Positions 1 to 9,065 of a stretch of DNA of 64,000 nt are shown piece by piece (position 1 is the stretch's first letter; each line of letters opens with the position of its first letter). The notes under the pieces are model-generated. The model saw nothing but the letters and a program-made list of their open reading frames with translations, made no database searches and had not been told where the DNA came from. Made by a program: the position numbers and the translations under genes. Origin of the DNA: an uncultured Clostridiaceae bacterium (GTDB lineage: Bacteria > Bacillota > Clostridia > TANB77 > CAG-508); contig CANPTO010000014.1 of NCBI GenBank assembly GCA_947577025.1, positions 1-64,000 of the forward strand, in the 5' to 3' direction.

Positions 1-1
1 A

Positions 2-571
2 CAAAAATATAAAAAAATTCTCAAAAAAAGTGTCCAAAAACTTGACATAGATCCAGTTTGTTATGAAAACAACTTAAGTTATAGAATAAAATCAAATGAA
101 TATGATGAAGCAAAAGCATTATGCATATCAGAAGAAAATGTAGATAAATTTTGGAATAAATATATGAAATACTATGCTAAAGAATATAGAGCAAGAGATT
201 TTGCTTCAGAAGTAATAAAAAAATTAAAAGAATATGGTCACGAAATATATATTGTAACAGCAAGAAATGAATATGGTCTAACAGGTGACGATTATGGAAA
301 AATGAAAAAATTTGTAAAAGAGTGGTTAAAAAAGAATAACATATATTACGATAAAATAGTACACACAGAAGAAACCAAATTACCATATTGTGTAGGAAAT
401 TATATAGATATAATGATAGAAGATAAACCAGAAAATATAAAACAAGTAGCAACAAAAATGCCAGTACTATGTTACAATTGTAGTTATAATGCAGATATAA
501 AAGGAAAGAATATAACAAGAGTATATAGTTGGTATGATATATATTACAAAATAAAACAAATGTGTAAATAA
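2..571 (+). CDS. HAD-superfamily nucleotidase-like hydrolase, 5' end outside window
   Basis: The reading frame is open from base 2 to the stop at 569-571, so the gene begins before the window and an internal ATG at 164 is not its start. About 189 codons are visible. The stretch IYIVTARNE looks like HAD motif II (the Thr after a hydrophobic strand), and MIEDKPENI looks like the acidic motif IV that helps bind Mg2+. The catalytic DxD motif I would lie upstream and cannot be seen. The layout resembles the NT5C/YorS-like 5'(3')-deoxyribonucleotidase group, cytosolic phosphatases of nucleoside monophosphates; that assignment is inference. No terminator hairpin follows directly; a 48-base repeat element comes next. 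Confidence 0.7.
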   Translation, partial: QKYKKILKKSVQKLDIDPVCYENNLSYRIKSNEYDEAKALCISEENVDKFWNKYMKYYAKEYRARDFASEVIKKLKEYGHEIYIVTARNEYGLTGDDYGKMKKFVKEWLKKNNIYYDKIVHTEETKLPYCVGNYIDIMIEDKPENIKQVATKMPVLCYNCSYNADIKGKNITRVYSWYDIYYKIKQMCK

Positions 572-589
572 TACACATTTATTTTATTG

Positions 590-637
590 TTCCAATTGGG
601 GACGTTCCCTTTTGGGGTATCTGTCCCTTTTGGGAAA
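590..637 (+). repeat. Intergenic repeat family A, copy 1
   Basis: The element has the skeleton GGGGACGTTCCCTTTTGGGG, then TATCTGTCCCTTTTGGGA. Near-identical copies lie at 16451-16494 (same strand) and 17472-17516 (opposite strand). GGGAC and GTCCC arms allow a weak hairpin. It is GC-richer than the flanking DNA. The rest of the 572-932 gap is AT-rich and shows only the der promoter. Confidence 0.75.
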
Positions 638-872
638 TTTTTAAATATATTGTAAATAAGTTTATATATTTGATTATAAAGAAAGTTTTACACTTTTAAG
701 TGAAGTGCGAACTTTGTTGTTAAATATGAAAAATATAACTTAAGTATACAATATACTATTAAAATCCATAGATATAGCAATGAAATATTTGACAAAATAC
801 GCAAATGCAGAAAATATAAATAGCATGATTGTATGATATAGAAAATAACCGAAACTTAAAAGTAAAAATTAA

Positions 873-901
873 TTGACTAAATACTAAAAATGATATAAAA
901 T
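873..901 (+). promoter_or_regulatory. Sigma-A-type promoter of der
   Basis: TTGACT (873-878) and TAAAAT (896-901) are separated by exactly 17 bases and lie about 30 bases before the der start, which has a GAAAGGAAG ribosome site. Confidence 0.6.
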
Positions 902-932
902 ACTAATAGCAATAAATGAAAGGAAGAAAAAT

Positions 933-2249
933 ATGTCAAAGCCAACAGTAGCAATAGTAGGAAGACCAAACGTAGGAAAATCTACATTTTTTAATTATAT
1001 AGTAGGAAAAAGAATATCAATAGTACAAGATGAGCCAGGGGTCACAAGAGATAGAGTATATGCTGAAAGTACATGGAGAGGTAGAACATTTTCATTAATA
1101 GATACAGGAGGAATAGAGCCAGAATCAGAAGATATAATAATATCTCAAATGAGAGAGCAAGCAAGTATTGCAATAAGTGTAGCAGATGTTATTATATTTT
1201 TAACAGATATAAAACAAGGAGTAACTGCAGCGGATAAAGAAATAGCATTAATGCTTAAAAAATCTAAAAAGAAAGTTATTTTAGTATGTAATAAAGCAGA
1301 TAATTACGGAAAAACCTCAAACGATATATACGAATTTTATAACTTAGGTTTAGGAGACCCATACCCAGTATCAGCAGTAAATGCAATAGGCATAGGAGAT
1401 GTATTAGATGCAATATATGAAAGCTTTCCAGAAAAACAAGAGGAAGATGATGAAGAAACAATAAAAGTAGCAATAATAGGAAAGCCAAATGTAGGAAAAT
1501 CATCATTAGTAAATAAAATATTAGGTGAAAACAGAGTAATAGTAAGCGATATAGCAGGAACTACAAGAGATGCAATAGACTCAAACTTTGAAAACGAATT
1601 TGGAAAATATGTATTTATAGATACAGCAGGTATCAGAAGAAAAAGCAAAGTAGATGAGCAAATAGAAAAATACAGTGTAATGAGAAGTATGCTCGCAGTA
1701 GAAAGAGCAGATGTATGTATTTTAATGATAGACGCAAATGAAGGTGTAACAGAGCAAGATACTAAAATAGCAGGAGAAGCACATGAAGCAGGAAAAGCAG
1801 TAATAATAGCAGTAAATAAATGGGATGAATATGAAAAAGATACAAATACAACAGAAAAATACAAAAAAGAAGTATACAGCAAATTATCATATCTTTCATA
1901 TGCACCAATAATATTTATATCAGCAAAAACAGGTCAAAGGGTACACAAACTATTTGAAATGATAAATATGGTAGCAAATCAAAATGCAATGAGAGTATCA
2001 ACATCAGTACTAAATCAAGTACTAAATGAAGCAATAGCAATAGTTCAACCACCAACAGATAAAGGAAAAAGACTAAAAATATACTACATGACACAAGCAA
2101 CAACAAAACCACCAACATTTGTAGTATTTGTAAATGACAAAAAATTATTTCACTTTTCATACGAAAGGTACCTAATAAACCAAATAAGAAAAGAATTTAC
2201 ATTAACAGGTACACCAGTTAGAATGATTGTTAGGGAGAGAAAAGAATAA
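933..2249 (+). CDS. der: Ribosome-assembly GTPase Der (EngA)
   Basis: Der is a tandem-domain GTPase required for maturation of the 50S ribosomal subunit in the cytoplasm. At 438 residues it has the usual family length. Two complete G domains are visible: the first with P-loop GRPNVGKST near residue 10 and DTGG, the second with GKPNVGKSS near residue 182, DTAG and NKWD. A C-terminal KH-like domain follows, ending in a basic tail (RMIVRERKE). The ATG at 933 has a GAAAGGAAG ribosome site and its own promoter. plsY and gpsA follow on the same strand, a der-plsY-gpsA order that is common in Clostridia. The identification is secure. Confidence 0.97.
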   Translation: MSKPTVAIVGRPNVGKSTFFNYIVGKRISIVQDEPGVTRDRVYAESTWRGRTFSLIDTGGIEPESEDIIISQMREQASIAISVADVIIFLTDIKQGVTAADKEIALMLKKSKKKVILVCNKADNYGKTSNDIYEFYNLGLGDPYPVSAVNAIGIGDVLDAIYESFPEKQEEDDEETIKVAIIGKPNVGKSSLVNKILGENRVIVSDIAGTTRDAIDSNFENEFGKYVFIDTAGIRRKSKVDEQIEKYSVMRSMLAVERADVCILMIDANEGVTEQDTKIAGEAHEAGKAVIIAVNKWDEYEKDTNTTEKYKKEVYSKLSYLSYAPIIFISAKTGQRVHKLFEMINMVANQNAMRVSTSVLNQVLNEAIAIVQPPTDKGKRLKIYYMTQATTKPPTFVVFVNDKKLFHFSYERYLINQIRKEFTLTGTPVRMIVRERKE

Positions 2250-2251
2250 AA

Positions 2252-2345
2252 GTGTGCTTCGCACAGTGAATAGTGAAGAATGAATAATGAATAGTGAATA
2301 ATTAATTTGTAGGGACGATGATGGCATCGCCCGCTCTTCGAAGAA
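2252..2345 (+). repeat. Composite intergenic repeat (families D and C)
   Basis: Three pieces are joined. First comes a small hairpin, GTGTGC-TTCG-GCAC. Next is a run of degenerate GAATAGTGAA / GAATAATGAA units (about 2264-2303). Last is a block TGTAGGGACGATGATGG-CATCGCCCG whose arms pair, followed by CTTCGAAGAA. The same pieces recur at 23627-23682 and 56126-56285. No coding potential is evident. Confidence 0.7.
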
Positions 2346-2382
2346 ATGGCTTAAATGAATAAGTATAAAGGAGGAAAAACAT

Positions 2383-3015
2383 ATGATAACATACATAATA
2401 GTAGCAACAATAGCATACTTACTAGGAAGCATAAGCTTTTCAGTAATAATTAGTAAAAAAATGGCAGGGTTTGATGTAAGACAAAAAGGAAGTGGAAATG
2501 CAGGAACAACAAATGTATTAAGAAGTGTAGGAAAAAAAGCTGCAATAATAACATTAATACTAGATGTACTAAAAGGAGTAGTAGCAATATTAGTAGCATA
2601 TATAGTAGGAAAAATAGCAAAAGATGTAGACAAAAGCTTGCTAATTCAAATAGCAGGAATAGCAGTAATAATAGGACATACATTCCCAATATTCTTTGGA
2701 TTCAAAGGAGGTAAGGGAATAGCAACATCATTAGGAGTATTACTTATGACAAATTGGAATATAGGTTTAATATGTCTAGTATTTGCACTAGTACTAATGG
2801 CACTTACAAGAATAGTATCACTAGGCTCAATAGCAGCAGCAATACTATTTCCAGTACTAATAATGTTTATGCCAAGCAACGCCTATATAGTAGAAGGAAA
2901 TTACATAGTATATTCTATAATATTAGCCATACTAGTAATATACAATCATAGAGCAAATGTGAAGAGATTATTAAATGGTACTGAAAATAGATTGGATTTT
3001 AAAAAGATTAAATAG
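2383..3015 (+). CDS. plsY: Acyl-phosphate glycerol-3-phosphate acyltransferase PlsY
   Basis: PlsY is an integral membrane enzyme that moves an acyl group from acyl-phosphate to glycerol-3-phosphate, the first step of phospholipid synthesis. The protein has 210 residues, typical for the family, with five or more hydrophobic segments. Diagnostic loops are present: GSISFSVIIS near residue 16, RQKGSGNAGTTNVLR (residues 36-50), GHTFPIFFGFKGGKGIATS (about residues 94-112) and a final NHRANVKRL. The start has a strong AAAGGAGG site. gpsA, which makes the acceptor substrate, follows about 90 bases downstream, so the two genes form a metabolic pair. Confidence 0.96.
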   Translation: MITYIIVATIAYLLGSISFSVIISKKMAGFDVRQKGSGNAGTTNVLRSVGKKAAIITLILDVLKGVVAILVAYIVGKIAKDVDKSLLIQIAGIAVIIGHTFPIFFGFKGGKGIATSLGVLLMTNWNIGLICLVFALVLMALTRIVSLGSIAAAILFPVLIMFMPSNAYIVEGNYIVYSIILAILVIYNHRANVKRLLNGTENRLDFKKIK

Positions 3016-3097
3016 AAGTCAGAGGTCAGAAATCAGAAGTCAGAATGAAAGCAATTTCTACGAAGAACTTGCCCTAATTTCCGACTTCCATACGGAG
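3014..3097 (+). repeat. Intergenic repeat family E, copy 1 (purine arm / pyrimidine arm)
   Basis: A purine-rich arm of AGAAGTCAGAGGTCAGAA type is followed by a short TCTACGAAGAA spacer and a pyrimidine-rich arm ending CCGACTTCC. The arms can fold back on each other. The element ends within a few bases of the GGAGG that serves gpsA. Related copies are at 5700-5789, 20968-21063 and 61795-61853. Confidence 0.7.
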
Positions 3098-3105
3098 GAA
3101 TTATA

Positions 3106-4089
3106 ATGAAAAATATATGTATAATAGGCAGTGGAAGCTGGGGTGTAGCACTAGGAATACATCTAGCAAAATTAGGTAATAATGTAAAAATATGGTCATA
3201 TATGGAAGAAGAAAGGAACCTCATAAATAATGAAAAGAAATGTAAATTTCTGCCAAACGTGAAATTACCTGAAGGGATATATTGCACAACATCATATGAA
3301 GAAGCAATTACAGGAAGTGAAATTATACTGCATGTAACACCATCAAAATTTACAAGAAATACAGTAAAAGAGTATAAAAAATATGTAACAGAGCAAACAA
3401 TAGTAATATGCACAAAAGGTTTTGAAAAAGAAACATTATCAACACTAGATGATGTAATAACAGAGGAAATACCAAATGCAAAAATAGCAGTGTTATCAGG
3501 TCCAAGCCATGCAGAAGAAGTGTCAGTAGGGATACCAACCGCAATGGTAATTGCTGCACATAATATAGAACTTGCAAATGAATTAAGAGATATATTTATG
3601 AATGAAAATTTAAGAGTATACACCAGTACAGATGTAAAAGGTGTAGAATTAGGTGGTGCTCTAAAAAACATAATAGCATTTTGCGCGGGAATAGCAGCAG
3701 GAATAAATTTGGGAGATAACTCATTTGCAGCACTAATTACAAGAGGATTAAATGAAATAGCATTACTAGGTGAAACAATAGGAGGAAATAAACAAACTTT
3801 TTATGGTCTAACAGGCTTAGGGGACTTAATAGTAACTTGCTTAAGTGAACATAGTAGAAACAGAAGAGCAGGTAAATTATTAGGGCAAGGAATGAAAATA
3901 GACCAAATAAGAAAAGAAATAGGAATGGTAATAGAAGGAGTAGACAATATAGAAGTAGCATATGAAATATCAAAAAAATACAATTTAGATACACCAATAG
4001 TAAATGCAGTATATAAAGTACTATACGAAAACTTAGAACCAAAAGTAGCAGTAAATATGTTAATGACAAGAGAGAAAAAAGCAGAGTAA
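3106..4089 (+). CDS. gpsA: NAD(P)-dependent glycerol-3-phosphate dehydrogenase
   Basis: GpsA reduces dihydroxyacetone phosphate to sn-glycerol-3-phosphate, the backbone for phospholipids and the substrate of PlsY encoded just upstream. The protein is 327 residues, normal for the family. The Rossmann fingerprint is at the N-terminus (IIGSGSWGVALG, residues 5-16). Later come LSGPSHAEEV, GALKNIIAFCAGIAAG (substrate-binding Lys) and GLTGLGDLIVTCLSEHSRNRRAG. The ATG at 3106 follows ACGGAGGAATTATA, and that GGAGG touches the end of a family E repeat. Cytoplasmic; identification secure. Confidence 0.97.
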   Translation: MKNICIIGSGSWGVALGIHLAKLGNNVKIWSYMEEERNLINNEKKCKFLPNVKLPEGIYCTTSYEEAITGSEIILHVTPSKFTRNTVKEYKKYVTEQTIVICTKGFEKETLSTLDDVITEEIPNAKIAVLSGPSHAEEVSVGIPTAMVIAAHNIELANELRDIFMNENLRVYTSTDVKGVELGGALKNIIAFCAGIAAGINLGDNSFAALITRGLNEIALLGETIGGNKQTFYGLTGLGDLIVTCLSEHSRNRRAGKLLGQGMKIDQIRKEIGMVIEGVDNIEVAYEISKKYNLDTPIVNAVYKVLYENLEPKVAVNMLMTREKKAE

Positions 4090-4111
4090 ATATGAAAGGA
4101 AATTTAAAAAT

Positions 4112-5257
4112 ATGAAAAGTAAAAATATATTAATTATTATACTTAGTATTATTACTCTATTAATAGTATACTTAATGATAAAATATAATATTTTAGGTCA
4201 AATTCAAAAAAATATAGAAGATAAAACACAAAAGATGGAAGAAAATACGCTGTCATATATAATATATGATAATACTGGAGAAAAGCTAAAAACAGTGGTA
4301 ACAATAGCAAAAGAAGAAGGAATAGATAGTGTAGAATATACAGACAATGATGGAAAAATTGTAAAAATTGAAGGGCAAGGAAATAAGAGAATAGCAATAG
4401 ACTTAAAAGCAACAGTAGATGTAGATATTCCATTTAAAATAGTATCTAATGAATTAGAAACAACAGAAGTTATGCATATACCAACAGATTATATAGAGAA
4501 ATATATGATAACCACAAAATTAGAAGAAGAAAGCACAGAAACAGCACATAAATATAATATAGAATATAATACAGACTTAGTTAATGAAAATGTAAAAAAC
4601 TATTATAAAGTTGGCAATGATAATGAAAAATGGATAGAATATAGTAATAAAATGCAAATAGAATTAGCAGACCTTGATAATCCAGAAAATAAAACTACAA
4701 CTTTATACACAAAAGAAGTAAATCAATATAATGATACTTTAATAAAACAAGAAATAGTAAATGTTCCATTAAAAGGTGATGTTGATATATTTAAACAAAC
4801 TACAAGAAAAGGAAAATCACTTAGCCAAAGTGGATTTACAAGTTCTTACTCTCATTCAGAAGATAGTGGATTTTCGTTAAATTATTTAAAAGCAGGTCAT
4901 CATCGTGATTCTGCTGACTATTCAGGGACTTTTAGAGTAAAATGGGACACATTAAAATTAAATATGTTTAAAGCTCCGCAATTATATATAGAATATAGGT
5001 TATTTGCAAATACAAGATATGGATGTCCTTCAAATGTAGGATTTACAACTACTGTAAGGTATAAAGATGGAACAACTACTTCTGGTAATAAAGGGGCTAC
5101 ACAATATCAGTCAGAAACTTCAGTACCTGTAACTTTAAACTTAGATAAAACAAAAGACATAGACTATTTAGAAATGAAAGTATATGGATATGATGACAAT
5201 AACTCAAATTCATATGGGTATGTAAGAAATATTATATTAAAAGGAATTGAAATTTAA
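4112..5257 (+). CDS. Membrane-anchored extracytoplasmic protein of unknown function
   Basis: This 381-residue protein is not recognised. A single hydrophobic segment (residues about 5-24, [17 protein letters not shown]) with a short basic N-terminus suggests an uncleaved membrane anchor with the rest outside. Residues 30-230 are charged and mixed. The last third (about 245-381) is rich in Tyr, Ser, Thr and Gly with alternating hydrophobic residues, consistent with a beta-sandwich or carbohydrate-binding-like fold; that is inference only. It starts 22 bases after gpsA with an AAAGGAAAT ribosome site and is followed 14 bases later by dtd, so it is probably co-transcribed with both. Confidence 0.6.
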   Translation: MKSKNILIIILSIITLLIVYLMIKYNILGQIQKNIEDKTQKMEENTLSYIIYDNTGEKLKTVVTIAKEEGIDSVEYTDNDGKIVKIEGQGNKRIAIDLKATVDVDIPFKIVSNELETTEVMHIPTDYIEKYMITTKLEEESTETAHKYNIEYNTDLVNENVKNYYKVGNDNEKWIEYSNKMQIELADLDNPENKTTTLYTKEVNQYNDTLIKQEIVNVPLKGDVDIFKQTTRKGKSLSQSGFTSSYSHSEDSGFSLNYLKAGHHRDSADYSGTFRVKWDTLKLNMFKAPQLYIEYRLFANTRYGCPSNVGFTTTVRYKDGTTTSGNKGATQYQSETSVPVTLNLDKTKDIDYLEMKVYGYDDNNSNSYGYVRNIILKGIEI

Positions 5258-5271
5258 AAAAGGAATATAAA

Positions 5272-5716
5272 ATGAAATTAGTAATACAAAGAGTAACAAA
5301 TGCAAAAGTTACAGTAGAAAATAATATAATCGGAGAAATACAAAAAGGTTTTTTAGTACTATTAGGAGTTGGAACAAAAGATACCGAAAAAGAAGCAGAC
5401 TATTTAGTAAAAAAACTAATAAAACTAAGAGTATTTGAAGATGAAAAAGGAAAAATGAATCTAAGTGTAAAAGATATACAAGGGGAAATATTAATAGTAT
5501 CACAATTTACATTATATGCAGACTTATCTAGTGGAAACAGACCAAGTTTTACAAATGCAGCAAAACCTGAAAAAGCAAATGAACTATATGAATATTTTAT
5601 AAAAAAATGCAAAGAAGAAAATGTAAAAGTAGAAACACGGAAAATTTGGAGCACACATGAAAGTAGAGCTACTAAATGATGGACCAGTTACTATTACATT
5701 AGAAGTTGAAAGTTAG
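5272..5716 (+). CDS. dtd: D-aminoacyl-tRNA deacylase, interrupted by a +1 shift at CGG
   Basis: Dtd hydrolyses D-aminoacyl-tRNA (and Gly-tRNA-Ala), protecting translation from wrong-handed residues. The N-terminal part is canonical, including SQFTLYAD and the invariant region RPSF-NAAKPE. Read straight, the frame leaves the family at codon 123 (CGG, 5638-5640) and stops at 5677-5679. Dropping one base (C5638) gives [18 protein letters not shown] and LEVES, stopping at TAG 5714-5716. That is the exact family C-terminus, including the catalytic-site NXGPVT loop, and about 147 residues overall. The frame break is therefore certain in this sequence. It matches three other breaks in the window, all at CGG followed by A. 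A sequence error, a real mutation or a programmed shift are all possible. Confidence 0.93.
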
Positions 5717-5789
5717 AATAATATTTAGGGTAATTCTTCGAAGAAATTACCCTAAATCCAACTTCCAACCTCTAACTTCCAACCTCCAT
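5700..5789. repeat. Intergenic repeat family E, copy 2
   Basis: A purine arm (AGAAGTTGAAAGTTAGAA) overlaps the last codons of frame-corrected dtd. It is followed by TTAGGGTAATT-CTTCGAAG-AAATTACCCTAA, a perfect small hairpin, and a pyrimidine arm of repeated CCAACTTCCAACCTC units. It sits between convergent genes, so it could also act as a terminator. Confidence 0.7.
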
Positions 5790-6086
5790 TTAATATGGAA
5801 ATCTTTCATACAAATATCTTATAATTTCATCAGCATTATTACTGCTCACATTTATCAAAACATCAGCATCTATACTAAGCCACATATTTATACTAAAATC
5901 ATCTTTATTCTCAATAAAGGTACCAATCAAATCTCCCATTTCAACAGGATTTTCATAATCTATTTGTAATTCTAAAGTATCATCATTTATATTTTTTAAC
6001 ACATTATCTGTAGGCAAATAAAATTTATTCAAAAATTTACTAATTTCTCCATTTGTATTACTATATAACTTTACAAAAGTCCTCAT
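5790..6086 (-). CDS. Small acidic protein of unknown function
   Basis: This 98-residue protein is not recognised. It has no signal peptide or membrane segment. It is rich in Asp/Asn/Glu with a mixed alpha/beta pattern and ends RYLYERFPY. A ribosome site (AAAGGAGATTTTTAT, read on the minus strand) precedes the ATG at 6086, which supports a real gene. It is convergent with dtd and divergent from the next gene. Confidence 0.55.
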   Translation of the reverse strand: MRTFVKLYSNTNGEISKFLNKFYLPTDNVLKNINDDTLELQIDYENPVEMGDLIGTFIENKDDFSINMWLSIDADVLINVSSNNADEIIRYLYERFPY

Positions 6087-6212
6087 ATAAAAATCTCCTT
6101 TTATTTAAAGTAAGTTAATAATAGTAGTATATAATATTTTTTTTATAACTATACAAGGAATAAAATTGAAATTTTTAATTCATACTAATATAAAAGTAAG
6201 GAGTTAAAGTGT

Positions 6213-7158
6213 ATGAATAAAAAATATTTTATTTTTTTTATAGGTGTAGTAATATTTTTAGCAGTTATTATAACAAGTGTTGTAATACTTGCCAATACAA
6301 ATAACAAAGACACTATAAAAGAGAAAGTAGACGAAGAAATTAATTTTATGGAAAGTAAACTTATGGGAATGATAAACTCACTAAACAATATTCCATTTTC
6401 AAATTCTGTATTATTAGAACAAAATGATATAAAAGGTCAATCAAGTGATGAGGAAAGTAGTGGAGGCTCGTCTGGTGGGAGTTCAGAATCAGGACGGAAG
6501 TGGCGAAGGTTCAGGAGGATCAGGGCAAGATAGTTCATCTTCAGGCTCACAATCTTCTGAAGGAGGAAGTTCATCAGAAGGTCAAAAAAGTAAAGATTAT
6601 ACTAAATATAGCATACAAACACCCAATATACTAATAAATACAAATTCAGAAATCGATTGGAATTATATGAAAAATGTAGTTGAAATAATATATACAAGCT
6701 GGCCAACAATAATGCTTGATTTGCATAGTATAAACATAAAAAATGAAGACATATTAACATTTTCAGGAACATTAGATACTTTAATAGTAGCCATACAAAA
6801 TGAGGATAAAAAGGCGACTTTAAGTAATTTAGCAGTATTGTATTCTTTTATACCTATATATAAAGAGCAATACTCAGATGACAATGATAAAATAAATATA
6901 ATGTATACAAAATCAGCAATAGTAAATAGTTATGCATTATTAGAAGAAGAAAGATGGGATGAAATGCAGGCACAAATTGCAAAAGCAAACGAATACTTTG
7001 GGCTTATAATAAATTCCATAAATGAAGATAAAAATCAAAGCTTTGTAAGTAAAACATATATACTAGTAAATGAAATGAATAATGCAATAAAAATGAAAGA
7101 CAAAAAGTTATTTTATTTAAAATATAAAAACCTAATGGAAAGTGCTTCAAATATTTAA
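6213..7158 (+). CDS. Membrane-anchored protein with Ser/Gly linker, split by a +1 shift at CGG
   Basis: Translation from ATG 6213 (after AAGGAG) gives a basic N-terminus, a hydrophobic anchor (residues about 5-27) and a Ser/Glu/Gly-rich linker. At codon 95 (CGG, 6495-6497) the straight frame turns into RKWRRFRRIRAR and stops at 6533. Skipping C6495 continues the same kind of linker (GGSGEGSGGSGQD, SSSSGSQSSEGG) and then about 190 residues of ordinary helical protein to 7158, giving roughly 314 residues. The linker composition is continuous across the join, which makes one protein far likelier than two genes; no ribosome site precedes any start in the second frame. Function is unknown, and the C-terminal domain probably lies outside the cell. 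Confidence 0.8.
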
Positions 7159-7253
7159 AGTTAGGCATAAGTAAATTTAGTTAGAAATACAGCTTCAAAG
7201 CTTTAGAAATATTATGTTGCTTTTTGATATTTAAAATTAGAGAAAAAGCGGTA

Positions 7254-7282
7254 TTGAAAATAAATAAAAATAATGTTATAAT
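7254..7282 (+). promoter_or_regulatory. Sigma-A-type promoter of pyk
   Basis: TTGAAA (7254-7259) and TATAAT (7277-7282, consensus) are spaced by 17 bases, 50 bases before the pyk start at 7332. Confidence 0.7.
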
Positions 7283-7331
7283 AACCAAGTTAAGTAGTAA
7301 AGAATATAGTAATATGGGAGGAAAAATATAT

Positions 7332-8771
7332 ATGAGAAAAACAAAAATAGTATGTACAATAGGTCCAGCAACACAAAGCAAAGAAATGCTAAAGAAAATG
7401 ATAAAAGCAGGAATGAATGTAGCAAGAATAAACTTTTCACATGGAGGCTATGAAGAAAATAAAGAAAAAATAGAAAATGTAAAAAAAGCAAGAGAGGAAC
7501 TAAATGCACCAGTAGCACTTATGTTAGACACAAAAGGTCCTGAAATAAGAACGGGAGTATTAGAAACTGGAAACGAAAAAGTAACAATAGAACAAGGAAA
7601 CATATTTACATTTGTAAATGACGAAATAATAGGAAACGAAACAAAAACAACGGTAAGCTACAAAAATTTATATGAAGATGTAAAAATAGGTAGCAAAATA
7701 TTAGTAGATGATGGAGCACTTGAATTTGAAGTAATAGAAATAAAAGGAAAAGACATCATATGCAAAGCACTAAATACAGCAAAGCTAGGAAGTAGAAAAA
7801 CAGTAAATGTACCAGGTCTTAAGCTAAATTTACCAGCATTATCAAAAAAAGATATAGATGACATAACAAATGGAATAAAAGCAGACTTTGACTATATAGC
7901 AGCATCATTTGTAAGAAGAAAAGAAGACATTCAAGAAATAAAAGATTTATTAAAAGCAAATAATGGAGAAGAAATAAAAATAATCTCAAAAATAGAAAGT
8001 CAAGAAGGAATAGACAACTTTGAGGAAATACTTGAAATTTCAGATGGAATAATGGTAGCAAGAGGAGACATGGGAGTAGAAATACCAATGGAACAAGTGC
8101 CAATAGTGCAAAAACAATTTATAAAAAGATGCAATGAAGTTGGAAAACCAGTAATAACAGCAACACAAATGTTAGAATCAATGATATCAAACCCAAGAGC
8201 TACAAGGGCAGAAGTAAGCGATGTAGCAAATGCTATATTTGATGTAACAGGAGCAATAATGCTATCAGGCGAGAGTGCAATGGGAAAATACCCAGTAGAA
8301 TGTGTAGAAACAATGTGTAAAATAGCAAAAGTAATAGAACCAAATATAAACTACTGGAAAAGAGTAGTAAGAAGGCAGGAAGATCGTGAAAGCGTAAACT
8401 ATGAATTCAACTTATGCCATAGCATATCAAACACAGCAAGAGACATGAAAGCAGGAGCAATATTTGCATACACACAAACAGGAGACACACCAAGAATGGT
8501 AGCAAGCTTCATACCAGGTTGTCCAATATATGCAGTAACAACAAACCAAAAAACATACAAACAATTAGCATTAGCATGGAATATAACACCAATATTAATA
8601 ACAAATAAACAAAAGCCAAATGATGTAATAGAAGAAGGAATAAAAAATGCAAAAGAAAGAAAATATGTGAAAGATGGAGAAATAATAGTAATAGCAGGAG
8701 GAGCATCAATACTATCAAGCCATAATAATGAACCAATGAATAGGACAATAGGTGGAGTTTTAAAAATATAA
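7332..8771 (+). CDS. pyk: Pyruvate kinase
   Basis: Pyruvate kinase transfers phosphate from phosphoenolpyruvate to ADP, the last step of glycolysis. From ATG 7332 (site ATGGGAGGAAAAATATAT) the product has 479 residues. That is the short form, without the C-terminal PEP-utiliser extension of many Bacilli. Visible family landmarks are KIVCTIGPAT at the N-terminus, NFSHG, the active-site region IISKIESQEGI and VARGDMGVEIP, and ITATQMLESMI with MLSGESA. Upstream in-frame codons lack a ribosome site and fall inside the promoter, so they are not used. A strong terminator follows. Confidence 0.96.
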   Translation: MRKTKIVCTIGPATQSKEMLKKMIKAGMNVARINFSHGGYEENKEKIENVKKAREELNAPVALMLDTKGPEIRTGVLETGNEKVTIEQGNIFTFVNDEIIGNETKTTVSYKNLYEDVKIGSKILVDDGALEFEVIEIKGKDIICKALNTAKLGSRKTVNVPGLKLNLPALSKKDIDDITNGIKADFDYIAASFVRRKEDIQEIKDLLKANNGEEIKIISKIESQEGIDNFEEILEISDGIMVARGDMGVEIPMEQVPIVQKQFIKRCNEVGKPVITATQMLESMISNPRATRAEVSDVANAIFDVTGAIMLSGESAMGKYPVECVETMCKIAKVIEPNINYWKRVVRRQEDRESVNYEFNLCHSISNTARDMKAGAIFAYTQTGDTPRMVASFIPGCPIYAVTTNQKTYKQLALAWNITPILITNKQKPNDVIEEGIKNAKERKYVKDGEIIVIAGGASILSSHNNEPMNRTIGGVLKI

Positions 8772-8793
8772 AGTAAAACCAATAAAAAACCAA

Positions 8794-8840
8794 AATATAA
8801 ACACTAGTAAAATTTTAATATAACTAGTGTTTATATTTTT
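8794..8840 (+). terminator. Terminator after pyk
   Basis: A perfect 16-base stem (AAATATAAACACTAGT with its complement) has a 14-base loop and is followed by T-rich DNA. Confidence 0.75.
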
Positions 8841-8855
8841 GAATTACAAATCAAT

Positions 8856-8942
8856 TACAATTCACTGTTTCTAAATAATTTCAAATTAATGTGGGGGCAA
8901 TCTTGAACGCCTGAGCTTCAAGGGTGTGGCTATATTTATGTT
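8856..8942 (+). repeat. Intergenic repeat family B, copy 1
   Basis: The core AAATTAATGTGGGGGCAAT, then CGCCTGAGCT-CAAGGG and a TGACTATATTTAT-like tail, is shared with 22808-22898. Both copies lie just upstream of a promoter and downstream of a gene end. Confidence 0.7.
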
Positions 8943-8980
8943 ACAAATTACAAAAACAAACATTTTTTTGTAAAAAACTA

Positions 8981-9009
8981 TTGACAAAATAAAATATAAG
9001 ATATAAAAT
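8981..9009 (+). promoter_or_regulatory. Promoter of the YgjP-like metallopeptidase gene
   Basis: TTGACA (consensus, 8981-8986) and TAAAAT (9004-9009) are separated by 17 bases. Confidence 0.65.
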
Positions 9010-9065
9010 AACCTTGCAAAACGAACAAGAGTTTTAAAAACAAAAATTTGTAAGGAGCGATGAAA

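Noticed and set aside
572..932. A small gene in the first gap
   Set aside because: No reading frame has both a ribosome site and protein-like composition; only a repeat and the der promoter are supported.
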